Assembly (NCBI GenBank): GCA_951812925.1
Contig: OX638368.1
Span: forward strand, 119,745,309 to 119,809,308
Direction of reading: 5' to 3'
DNA length: 64,000 bases
From: Calliopum simillimum
Taxonomy: Eukaryota; Arthropoda; Insecta; Diptera; Lauxaniidae
Below the pieces are notes generated by a model. That model had not been told where the DNA came from, made no database searches, and was given only the letters and a program-made list of their open reading frames with translations. Below, in pieces: positions 11,683 through 22,503 of this stretch (its first letter is position 1; each line of letters begins with the position of its first letter). The translations under genes and the position numbers were made by a program.

Positions 11683-14600
11683 ATGGTAGAAAAGACAGGT
11701 GAAAAAAGTTGGGACAGCGATCCGAAATCTTGGTCCAAACCTATAAAACCATTGGAAGAAAAATGGAAATTGGTGCCGGCATTTTTGCAAGTCAAGGGAC
11801 TTGTGAAGCAACATATCGATTCTTTTAATCATTTTGTTAATGTGGATATCAAAAAAATAGTCCAAGCCAATGAGAAAGTAATGAGCGATGCAGATCCATT
11901 GTTTTACTTGAAATATCTGGATGTTCGAGTTGGAATGCCTGATATCGAAGATGGGTATAATATCACCAAGGCAACAACGCCACACGAATGTCGCTTGCGA
12001 GATGTAACGTATTCAGCACCAATTACAGTTGATATTGAGTATACACGTGGTTCTCAGCGTATAATACGCAATAATTTACTAATAGGACGCATGCCCGTGA
12101 TGTTGCGTTCCTCCAATTGTGTTTTGACTGGTAAATCTGAATTTGAATTGGCCAAAATGAATGAATGTCCTTTAGATCCGGGTGGATATTTTGTTGTAAG
12201 AGGTCAAGAGAAAGTAATTCTTATACAGGAGCAGCTGTCATGGAATAAAATGATTACAGAAGAGTTCAATGGTACAGTTCAGTGTCAGGTTACCAGTTCA
12301 ACACATGAAAAGAAGTCGCGTACATTAGTGCTAAGCAAACATGGAAAATACTATTTGAAACACAACTCCATGACAGACGATATACCAATTGTGGTTATAT
12401 TTAAAGCAATGGGTGTTATTTCCGATCAAGAAATAATGTCACTCATTGGTACTGACACTGAGACTCAAAATCGCTTTGCACCATCACTGTTGGAAGCATT
12501 TCAATTAAAAGTGTTTACGCAGCAACGTGCGCTAGAATTTATGGGTAAGTTTCTTGCAAAAGACAAAACACCTTCAATAATTATATCAATTTATTTTTAA
12601 TCTATTGTACTTGATTGATTTTTCAGGATCGAAACTAGTTGTAAAGCGTTTTCAAAGTGCAACCACTAAAACTCCTGCTGAAGAAGCGCGCGAACTATTG
12701 ACCACTACAATTTTGGCACATGTTCCTGTGGAAAATTTCAATTTCCAAATTAAGTGCGTTTATGTATCTCTAATGGTGCGTCGTGTAATGGCCGCCGAAT
12801 TGGATAGTTCTGCTTTTGATGACCGTGACTATTATGGTAACAAGCGACTGGAATTGGCCGGCTCACTTATTTCACTGATGTTTGAAGATCTTTTTAAGCG
12901 TATGAATTGGGAGCTTAAAATGATAGCAGACAAAAATATACCAAAAGTAAAAGCAGCTCAATTTGATGTAGTAAAGCATATGCGCGCAGCACAAATAACC
13001 GTAGGCTTGGAGTCTGCAATTTCATCTGGTAATTGGACGATAAAACGTTTTAAAATGGAACGTGCTGGTGTTACACAAGTTCTTTCACGACTTAGTTACA
13101 TATCGGCATTGGGCATGATGACACGTGTTAATTCACAATTCGAGAAGACACGTAAAGTGTCTGGACCACGTTCGTTGCAGCCCAGTCAATGGGGTATGTT
13201 GTGTCCTTCAGATACACCTGAAGGTGAAGCTTGTGGCTTAGTTAAGAATTTGGCGCTAATGACACACATCACAACTGAAGTTGATGAGGCTCCAGTAATA
13301 CGTTTAGCTTTTAATGCTGGCGTTGAAGATATACGTTTAGTTGGCGGCGATGCAATCAATAATTCAAAGGTGTTTCTAGTGTTTATAAATGGTATGTAAC
13401 ATGAAAAATAAATTTACAATTTCTGTTTATAACTACCCTAATATATAAGAGTGTACTCCGTTCTTCTCCAACAATTTTACTATAATAAGTTTTATCTCTT
13501 ATTTACAAGGCAACATTCTGGGACTCACTATAAGCTACAAAAGGTTGGTTCAAGTTTTTCGTATGATGCGGCGCAAAGGACGTTTGGGTCCTTTTGTATC
13601 AATTCACACTTCGCATACGCAACGTTGTGTTTACATACATACAGACGGTGGTCGTTTATGCCGCCCGTACATAATTATCAGCCGTGGTAGACCTGCTGTT
13701 GAACAGCAACACATTGACGAAATGAAACGAGGAATACGAAAATTTGAAGATTTTCTACATGATGGTTTGGTTGAATATCTTGATGTTAATGAAGAAAATG
13801 ATTCTTTCATAGCATGGAATGAGAATGATATTAACCCTGACACTACCACGCATTTAGAAATCGAGCCATTTACTTTACTAGGTGTCTGTGCAGGCCTTGT
13901 CCCCTATCCACATCATAATCAGAGTCCTCGTAATACCTACCAATGCGCTATGGGTAAACAGGCCATGGGTGTTATTGGTTACAATCAAAAGAATCGCATT
14001 GATACGCTTATGTATAATTTGGTATACCCACAAGCACCAATGGTTAAATCAAAAACGATTGAATTAACAAATTTCGATAAATTACCTGCTGGTCAAAACG
14101 CCACAGTTGCTGTAATGAGTTTCTCCGGTTATGATATTGAGGATGCCTTAATTTTGAATAAAGCTTCAATTGATCGTGGCTACGGGCGTTGCTTGGTCTA
14201 CAAAAATTCTAAGTGTACAGTTAAACGTTATGCCAACCAAACGTACGATCGTATTATGGGCCCCGTAAAAGATGCCTTAACCAATAAAGTTATTTTCAAG
14301 CATGATGCTTTGGATACTGATGGCATAGTAGCACCTGGTGAGATGGTAGTGAACAAACAGATATTAATAAACAAAGAAATGCCAGCGGTTACATCAATCA
14401 ATCCGATTGAACAAGCAGGACAAGCCTCACAGGTACGCATCAATATTTTGCTTCAATACAAAGATTTGGGCAATAGTAATAAATTTAATTGAATTGATAA
14501 TTTCGGTTAACGAACTTGTTTACAAATACTTATTTTAATTAACAGGATAGTTCGAATCTAATCATTTCTCATTTATTCCAAAACTTCACAAAATATCTTT

Positions 14601-15456
14601 GCAGATTCCATATACAACTGTACCCATCTCTTATAAAGGTCCTGAACCGAGCTATATAGAGAAGGTCATGGTGTCTGCAAATGGCGAAGAGGATTTCCTT
14701 ATAAAAATACTATTACGTCAAACACGGCGACCGGAAATTGGCGACAAATTCAGTTCTAGGCATGGACAAAAAGGTGTAACAGGTCTAATTGTTGATCAGG
14801 AGGATTTACCATTCAATGACTTTGGCATTTGTCCAGATATGGTAATGAATCCACACGGTTTTCCATCACGTATGACTGTTGGCAAAACACTTGAATTACT
14901 TGGCGGCAAAGCCGGACTCTTAGAGGGTAAATTCCATTATGGTACAGCTTTTGGTGGTTCAAGATGTAAAGATATTCAGGATGAACTCTTTAAACATGGC
15001 TACAATTATATGGGTAAAGATTATTTCTATTCTGGTATTACTGGAGAATCACTTGAAGCGTATATTTATTCCGGCCCGGTTTATTATCAAAAACTAAAAC
15101 ACATGGTGCAGGATAAAATGCATGCTCGTGCGCGTGGACCTAAAGCAGTGCTTACTCGACAACCGACACAAGGTCGCAGTCGAGAGGGCGGATTACGTTT
15201 GGGAGAAATGGAACGTGATTGTTTAATTTCCTATGGTGCAAGTATGTTGATAATGGAGCGTTTAATGATATCATCTGATGCATTTGATGTAGATGTTTGC
15301 AAAACATGTGGACGTTTAGCATATTGTTCGTGGTGCCATTATTGTCAGTCGTCGGCAAACGTATCGAAAATATCGATGCCATACGCTTGTAAATTGTTAT
15401 TTCAAGAGTTAACAAGCATGAATGTAGTGCCAAAATTAAAGCTACAAAACTACTGA
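11683..15456 (+). CDS. Polr3B: DNA-directed RNA polymerase III subunit RPC2 (second-largest subunit)
   Basis: This is the catalytic-core beta-like subunit of RNA polymerase III, which transcribes tRNA, 5S rRNA and other small RNAs in the nucleus. Four exons join in phase: 11683-12544, 12627-13391, 13510-14432, 14605-15456, giving 1133 residues, the same length as human POLR3B. The start is the ATG at 11683 in a strong CCACCATGG context; an upstream GTG is not used. The RPB2-family signatures are present: [13 protein letters not shown] at about 480-492, GYDIEDA at 749-755 (catalytic-site loop), [12 protein letters not shown] at 896-907, and a C-terminal zinc site with Cys1082, Cys1085, Cys1094 and Cys1097. 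All introns are short (82, 118 and 172 bp) with GT-AG ends. AATAAA-like signals lie just after the stop near 15500. No disruption was seen, and the gene appears functional. Confidence 0.97.
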
Positions 15457-15812
15457 GACGATGTGAATTAGATATTTATTAATAAGGTAATTGTTAATTA
15501 AAATAAAAATAAATCGTTATTTTATAATTTAATAATTTACACATAACTGGCTAATATTTATTTTATGAGTAAAAACAACTTTGTGGCCTTTAACTAACAC
15601 ATCAAACCTGCAGAAAACCTTCATTTCTCATGCAATTTTAGTGCCAGTGGAATTGTATGACCATTATTTATAATTTGGCGTCAAAATTTTTATTGTAGAT
15701 GCCATAGTTTCTGAGAAAAATGATGCGTTTGTTGAAGCGAATTTTTCAAAAACTAAAGAACCTATTTCATTAAAACTTTTGCTAGATATTCCTCGTAATA
15801 TTTTGGCTATTC
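15457..15812. other. 3' UTR and intergenic DNA
   Basis: AATAAAAATAAAT about 45 bp after the Polr3B stop is a plausible polyadenylation signal. Nothing else was recognised. Confidence 0.4.
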
Positions 15813-15915
15813 TACAAAAAATGTAAATGCCTCGAAAACCTGTAAGCTCGTAGGAGCTGTCAATGTCAATATGTACGAATTTTGATAGTTTTACGAGTTA
15901 CAAGCTTTTTATGGG
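15813..15915. mobile_element. Hairpin MITE, 'GGAATNCC-ACGTGT' family, worn copy
   Basis: The internal part of the family consensus is visible (ATGTAAATGCCTCGAAAACC and, in inverted form, TTTTACGAGTTACAAGC), but the outer ends have decayed. Confidence 0.65.
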
Positions 15916-16330
15916 ATGGATGTACTCTAGATAGTATCGATCCCCATCCAAAAAAAAAAGTACGCTGCACACCCCTCATTTTTAAAGCTTATCGGTTTTG
16001 ATTTTTAAAGGAAAAAAACATTTTTTTTTTCGACCTCCAAATAAGTAGTAAGGTTTTTAGGTCGCTAATTCTGAATTCGTTATTAACTTTTTTGAAAACA
16101 AAATGGTAGATAAAAATGGCGGATAGTTTTCGTAGGGAATGATTATGTCACGACAAAATTGTGGCTAGGGAGGTTTAGAACTCGCTGATTCCAAATAAAA
16201 GCTTCCGAAAACAAAATGGCGGAAATTTTCGGATTATATCGAATGTGGGCGTTTTCTTGATCCGATAACTCCTATTTTCAACTAAGAGTTATATGCTACC
16301 GATAATATCTCAGCTATCAAATATCTTCTC
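15916..16330. other. Intergenic DNA
   Basis: Phrases such as AAAACAAAATGGCGG and AAAACAAAATGGTAG recur two or three times, suggesting old repeat DNA. No gene was seen. Confidence 0.35.
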
Positions 16331-17425
16331 TTCTTATACGAGCTAAAATTGTATGTTTGTTTTTTTGTTTGTTTGTACTTATTTCTGTGCCAATATTTTT
16401 TCTCGAAAACGGCTACAGCGATTTTAATGAAACTTGGAATAGTGTTAGATATTAGCATACAATGAAGAATGAGCTAGGTTTGAACTTTGTAAATGCTCAC
16501 CAGAGGGCGTGGCACAGCCTTAAATTTTAAATTTGATTAAGTCATAACTCGCAAACCATACAAGGTATTTCGATGAAATTTCGTAAGTGGGTAATTATTA
16601 ATAATACCTTGTAACGGACAAAAAGTGGGCGGGATCGAAGAAGTGCCACGCCCACTTTTCAGCCCTTGAAAAGTTTGATTCAATATTACTCGAAAACGAC
16701 TCCAACAATTTTAATGAAAATTTAGGAGATGTTACCTCTACAAACAAGGATTAATATGTGATACGCCGTTATATTGGGAAAACTCGTTGAAGGGCGTGGC
16801 ACCGCCCACAAAAATATAAAACGGTACAAAAAGAAAACTAATAAAGCAAACATTCTGAAATTAACTGTGAGGTGCGTAATTGCTAAAAGGCATCTCTGTT
16901 CTGAGAGTGGGCGAAATATTGTCGTTGCGCGTGGAACCTCCCATACAAGCAAAATACGTTAAATGCTATTTCTCGCAAATATTACATGATATTTTACTGA
17001 AATTTGGTATGTAGGTACTGCTTATTAACGCCTTGTAATAACCGAAAAGTGGGCGGTATCGAAGAAGTACCACGCCCACTTTTTAACCGTTGAAAATTTT
17101 GATTCAATATTACTCGAAACGACTCCAACAATTTTAATGAAAATTTAAGAGATTGTACCCTTGAAAACAAGTATTAATATGTGATATGCCGTTATATTGG
17201 AAAAACTCGATGAAGGGCGTGGCACCGCCCACAAAAATATAATACGCTAGAAAGAGAAAACTACTGAAGCAATCTTTCTAAATTTAACTGTAGGGAATCT
17301 CCTTTTTACTAGGCACCTACGACCTGAAAATGAGCAAAGTATCGCCGGTACGCGTGGAACCTCCCATACAAGTAAAACAAATAAAATGCTATTTCTCGCA
17401 AATGTTACAATGTATTTTGATGAAA
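16331..17425. repeat. Tandem repeat, about 425 bp period ('GGGCGTGGCACCGCCCAC')
   Basis: A unit with the order 'GTGGGCGG-ATCGAAGAAGT-CCACGCCCAC', 'GATTCAATATTACTCGAAA', 'AGGGCGTGGCACCGCCCAC' and 'CGTGGAACCTCCCATACAAG' occurs twice in a row (about 16658-17082 and 17083-17410). A partial extra copy lies upstream (16550-16657). Single fragments of the same family occur near 42360-42480. There is no coding capacity. The short palindrome ATTAGGGCGTGGCAC-like core is typical of dispersed dipteran repeats. Confidence 0.75.
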
Positions 17426-17460
17426 AAAAAAATGGAATTAACTTTTTATTTTTAATATGC

Positions 17461-17944
17461 AGTCTTATGTACTTTTTGACGCTGAATCCGTCTTCATCAG
17501 GATTTTGAAATATCTTTGCTTGAAGTTGAAGAAAACGCTGTGTTCAGTCTTAACTGCGTGTCTACAAGAAAAGGTGAAATTCTTTTTTATTAATGGCGTT
17601 AATAGCCACACTCTTCCTTATCAAAACATCCTTGCGTACTTTTCCAATAGGTCTTTTACTTTCCGAGGAAGGATCTTTTGAAGATAAGATATTTCAGCCC
17701 CCATACAATAGACGAAATATTTTGGGTGCGTGCCATATCCCATTTATTTAATTTTTTGACCATTCCACACTTTCCGAATTTTGTCTTATTATTATTCTCA
17801 TCGGCTAATTTATCATTTTGAAAGCATGAACATTGGAGGTGAAAAGGTACGAATTCCATCACAAAAAATAGCTATGAATAATAACATCGACTAAAATAAT
17901 AAGATTAGATTGTTGACTGAGCAGGGATCGGTCTCCTGGTACTT
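17461..17944 (+). repeat. Dispersed repeat, copy 1 (second copy at 50035-50540)
   Basis: From GACGCTGAATCCGTCTTCAT to GAGCAGGGATCGGTCTCC this segment aligns with 50035-50540 in the same orientation with moderate divergence. The second copy carries about 25 extra bases near its start. It has no TIR and no clear coding content, so the class is unknown. Confidence 0.75.
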
Positions 17945-19654
17945 ATAGTTGCACTTGAAAAATTTCCTAAGTTATGGCGATTTCAAATTTTGGGCTATGG
18001 CATTGCACCAATCAGCCCGTTTCCAACACACAACTAGATGTTACCAATACTATCTAAGATATCAACTCATATTGCTCTCCCTCAAACAGTTTGGCTATTA
18101 TTAGTTTTACGAAGTTGGAGCTTAGCACGAATACAGAAAAGTCGCTAAAGAAAAAGTCATCGTAGTCCAAAAGCGGTGTGAAAGTAGATCAATTTATACT
18201 TACTATATGTTTCAGGTGGTATGACCGTTTAGCTTTAAGGATACACATGTAAGGGATTTTTGGGGCCAATTTACATTTTCTTAATTCATCAAGCTTAAGA
18301 CGCAAAAACTCTGAAATGTTATTAGTTCTTGGTATTCTGGTGTTTGAAATATGTTAACTAGATATTTTACTTCAAATTTATGCAAAATGCGCGGGTCGCT
18401 TGAAAGGAAAAATCTGGTTGGCACAAAATACTTGAAAAAAATTTGTACTTGCGAGGTTAACGTAAAAAGGGGATAATTTCTTAAATATGTAGATTTTTAA
18501 CAGCATGGCAACACTTTTTATTACACAATAGAAAAATATCCCAAAATATTTTGCAAAAGGGAAATTTACAAATGCCCTGCGCCAAAAAGCAAACTAATTA
18601 ATATGTCAAACAGTAACTGCAGCGAGCTCTTCTTCTACTTCGTTCTCTGATACGCGTTGTGTGTGTTTCTTTTTTTTACTAATTGAGAAGAAAATAAATT
18701 TTGCATTTTAAAAAGGATTTTATTACAAAATCTATTGATGCGCCTCAAAATAAAATAAACAACGAATTTGCATTTCTTGAGGAAAATACCACATTAAAGT
18801 GCTTAATAAACTTGACGGAAGATCGACGCGAGTGAAAACGAATGAAAATATGTTGCCAAAGCGATACATAAACATCGAATTTTAACTACGAAATCAGCTA
18901 AACGGGAAAAAAATATTGAGCCAACTTTTAGGCGTATCAAGTTTTCATAAGTTTTTAATTGTTTACTGTGTTTTACAACAGAAACGGTTTTTCTGGTAAT
19001 GAAAACTTAGTGTTTTTCTTTTTCTTTGCTATTCAGTGCTTAGTGATTAAAATTTAAACATGAAAAAAAAAATAATAATTGTATCATAATAATAGTTCGA
19101 AAACATTTCATTATTTAAACATATATGTAGGTCTTAAGTAAGATGTGTATCCTCATATAATATTAACTTTAAATGTGAAGGAAGAAAAAAAATTAGGTTT
19201 AGAAAAAATCCTCAGCAAAGCGCAATTAATCAGAGTCAACATTGCTTCCGACTCTTGCTGCTGCTTTTGTTAAGTTTTCCAGCAGCCCACCCACACAGTA
19301 AACCGCCCACCCAAAGTAGCTACCACCCACAAGTTCGACTGACAGCTCATAGACAATCAGTCCAGTCAACTAATGTTGCCAGAGTGTAAAGTTAACGACT
19401 GTAAAGTGTTGTTACAATGATAAGGGTTATATGCATTGGGTTCAGCCATTGCACTATTGTACTGAAGACCAAACGATTTAAAGAAAAAATAACGTAATGA
19501 ATCGTTGTCAATCGACATTGCTCCCGGACTTTTTTGGACCAACGTTAATTCTTTAAAGTCGTAATTTTTCTGACTCGAGTTTTCAAAAATTTCTGAAATT
19601 CAATGCAATCATTCAAATGCCGAGCTACATCAAAAATGCAAACAGAAGGCAATA
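17945..19654. other. Intergenic DNA, nothing recognised
   Basis: No homologous frame was seen on either strand. Confidence 0.4.
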
Positions 19655-19940
19655 GCAAACGAAATCAAGCTGCGCAAATGGGGATGGATTGGTCACACTC
19701 TCCGGAAACCACACAGCGAAGTTTGTCGCCAGGCCCTTGAGTGGAATCCACAAGGCAGTAGAGGACGTGGTAGACCCAAAACCAACTGGAAAAGGTCGTT
19801 GGAAAAGGAAATTCAGGAATCGGGAAAATCGTGGCAAGAGATCAAAGTCATCGCAAAGGAACGTGACAAATGGAGAGATTTCATATTGGCCCTATGCTCC
19901 TCCTAGGAGTTAAAGGAGAATACATACATACATACAATGC
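19655..19940 (+). mobile_element. 5'-truncated RTE-like LINE, 3' end
   Basis: An open frame ending with TAG at 19904-19906 reads KLRKWGWIGHTLRKPH..., EWNPQGSRGRGRPKTNW and ...ERDKWRDFILALCSS. This is the characteristic C-terminal tail of RTE-type non-LTR retrotransposon polymerases (W-x-G-H-x-L-R, then G-R-G-R-P, then a final W-R and LCS motif). About 15 bp after the stop the element ends in tandem ACATACAT repeats (19921-19936), the usual microsatellite-like tail of this class. Everything upstream, including the reverse transcriptase, is missing, as expected from abortive reverse transcription. The exact 5' edge is uncertain. Confidence 0.8.
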
Positions 19941-20039
19941 AATCATTGCCAGTTTTTTTTTTCACAAATAAAATTGCATTGAACGTTTCAACAATTGAAA
20001 ATTTTAGACCTAAATGTATTAACTAGTAACTAGTAAGGG

Positions 20040-20460
20040 TGTTACCTTTGAACTGGCCAAAAACTAAATACCCTACACTGCAGCAATTTTAAAAATATTG
20101 CTTGTATATGAGTTGCCACGCTATCTTATCTGAGTTCACTTAGTTTTTGCTCAGAGCTTGCTTATACTGTTCTTAGTGTTTGAGTGAAATTTGGTTGGAT
20201 TGTCTCAAAAAACGCCTTTTGAAACTTTTCCTTATATAAGAGGTGCAACGCCCTCTTGTCCGAGCTCACTTAGTTTGTGCTCAGAGTTTGCATATACTGT
20301 CCTTAGCGTTTGAGTAAAATTTGATTGAATTATCTCAAAAAACGCTTTCAATATAGAATTTTAAAGCTTTTGTTTATATCGGAGGTGCCTCGCCCTCTTG
20401 TCCGAGTCCGCTTAGTTTTTGCTCAGAACTTTTGCTTACTGTTGTCCTTAGGTTGCGTTT
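20040..20460. repeat. Tandem array, three units of about 130-150 bp
   Basis: Each unit contains 'gccctcttgtccgag', 'cttagtttttgctcagag' and 'tctcaaaaaacgc' in the same order, at about 20105, 20240 and 20385. A diverged single unit with the same order lies at 42560-42695, preceded there as here by 'ccctacactg'. This is the same family with a different copy number. Confidence 0.75.
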
Positions 20461-20639
20461 TCGCGAATAATGCTCTTAATATTGCGTTTTAAATATTTTT
20501 TTTTTGTATGGGCGGTAGGCGTGTCCGTTGACGAATTTTGCTCACTTTCAATCCCACAAGCTAACTTTGATAACGGAGGCAATGTATCAAATTTTATTGA
20601 ACTATTTTGCCTAGTTTTCTCGTGAAAAATATTTCCACA

Positions 20640-21580
20640 GACAGACAGCCAGACGGACATGGCTACATAAATTCAAGAGGTTACGCTGATCAAGAATATA
20701 CAGGGTGTATCGCATAAGGTAACGAAGCTCCTGTGAGGTGATAGAGGAGGCCTAGACTTACAAAAAATTGCACCTGAGGGGGGTCTAAAATGTACTCCTG
20801 AGGAGTTATTGGGTTAAGACAGATTTTCTGACTTGTTTTAGAAAAACCCTAGCTTTTTAGAGAAAATATTACTATGGCAAAGTTTTAGCTAATTGTATGA
20901 TCTTTCTAAGAGTGTATATGGTTAATAGGGATTAAAATGGTTTCGCAAAGTTCTGGACCTCAAAGTTGATATTTTAATTTTTTTTTTCCTGTTTTTTATT
21001 TTGAAGGCCATTTTAGTACGAAAAAGGTCCTATTAGCATACCCTTTCATAATTTTCTTTGAAATTCCCATTAAATTTCCTTTAATTCAGTAGTACATTTG
21101 TCATATCAATTTTTTTAGTGCAGGTCAGAAAAAAATATATAAAAGGGTATGTTAATTGGGCCTTTTCGTACTAAAACGGCCGCCAAAGTCAAAAAAAAAA
21201 AAAATAAAAAAAATTTAAAATATCAACTTTAAAGCTCCAGAACTTTGCGAAATCATATAAATCTGAAAGCTCATACAATTAGCTTGAACCTTGCCAAAGA
21301 AATGTTTTCTCTAAAACGTTAGGGTGATCCAAGAAATTTTTTTTTGGAAAACAAGTCAGAAAAACAGTTTTGACCCTATAGCTCCTCAGGGGTACATTTT
21401 AGACCCACCCCCCAGTTGCAATTTTTTGTTAGTCTAGACCTCCTCTATCACTTCCCAGAATCTTCGTAACCTTATGCGATACACCCTATATATAGTATAC
21501 TTTTCCATATATACCAGGTCTCCTTCTTTGAGTTACAAACAGTAGAACAAAAGTGAATATAACCTTGGGTGTAAGGTATA
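20640..21580. repeat. Dispersed repeat split by an inserted fold-back
   Basis: The left flank (CAGACAGACAGCCAGACGG... GCTGATCAAGAATATA) and the right flank (TATATAGTATAC...GAGTTACAAACAG) read as successive parts of one common fly repeat. The fold-back at 20701-21487 sits between them. Confidence 0.55.
20701..21487. mobile_element. Fold-back element, 0.79 kb, termini CAGGGTGTATCGC
   Basis: The left end CAGGGTGTATCGCATAAGG is matched in reverse complement by the right end, and the two arms stay alignable for about 370 bp each; for example ACTTTGCGAAACC and AACTTTGCGAAATC, and the 'ttttcgtactaaaacggcc' block near the centre. The centre is about 21050-21110. An AT-rich flank (ATA/TATA) lies on each side. 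It encodes no protein and is a non-autonomous DNA element by structure. Confidence 0.85.
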
Positions 21581-22503
21581 CAAAATTCGTTCTTGGAAAC
21601 TTCAGGAGTTTCCAGATTAAGAATAAGAAGTCTCCTCAGAAATTCAGTAAAGTTTTAAATTTTTCGAATACCTATATTCTCACGATAGTTCTATCGTAAA
21701 TTAGTGCTTATGCTAGTTCTGTTCTAAAAAAATACAATAGAGGAAAAAATTTTAAAAATGCATATCAAAATTTGGACATTATTACTCGCATTTCACACGA
21801 ATGCTTAGCAGCACTAAATCTCAGTTCACTTTTCTTCTCCCATTTCAATGATAACACACAACGTCTGAAAGTATTATTCTCTAGAAGCTATTTCAAAAAT
21901 TAAAAAATTTACGACAAATAAATTAATCGTTACTGTAAGAACTCTTTACGGTACGAAATATTGTTAAGTATTTGTCCCATGAAGTGCAACCTCCTACATG
22001 TTGACATTTACACTAAATTGGCGTGACTAAGAGCAGAATGAGAGAGAAGAAGTAGTGTACAAAAGCGGCTCAAAATATGTAAAATATCCTTTCAGGCTAG
22101 GGCATCCTTTTAGCGATGTTTATCTGCTTTTATTTACATTTCTAAATTTGTCTTAGTAAGAATCGGACCGTTCGATAGTGTGCAGAGAGAACTTGTAATA
22201 AATTAGAAAAAAAATTGTTGCATACAGTTAGGCGTTAAATTTATTATTGAATTCTTTTTTTAGCAAAGTTCAACGCAACAGCAATTAATTAACTGAAGCG
22301 AAAGCAAAAGTGAAGGACTGTTATTCTAAGTGCGCTGAAAAGCAAACTACAAAAAAAAATAAAAGAAACCAACATCAGTTAACAATAAGAAAACCAACGT
22401 CGCCAAAAAGGGTTTTTCTCTCAAAACCGCATACATTCCTCCCATAATTGGTAATAATAAAGGCCTCAAAATTACGGAACAAAAGAATCAGGTTACCCGC
22501 GCA
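21581..22503 (+). other. Intergenic DNA and probable 5' UTR of the Di-Ras gene
   Basis: No coding exon was seen. The last 250 bp before the ATG at 22504 are plausibly 5' UTR; no TATA box could be assigned with confidence. Confidence 0.4.
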
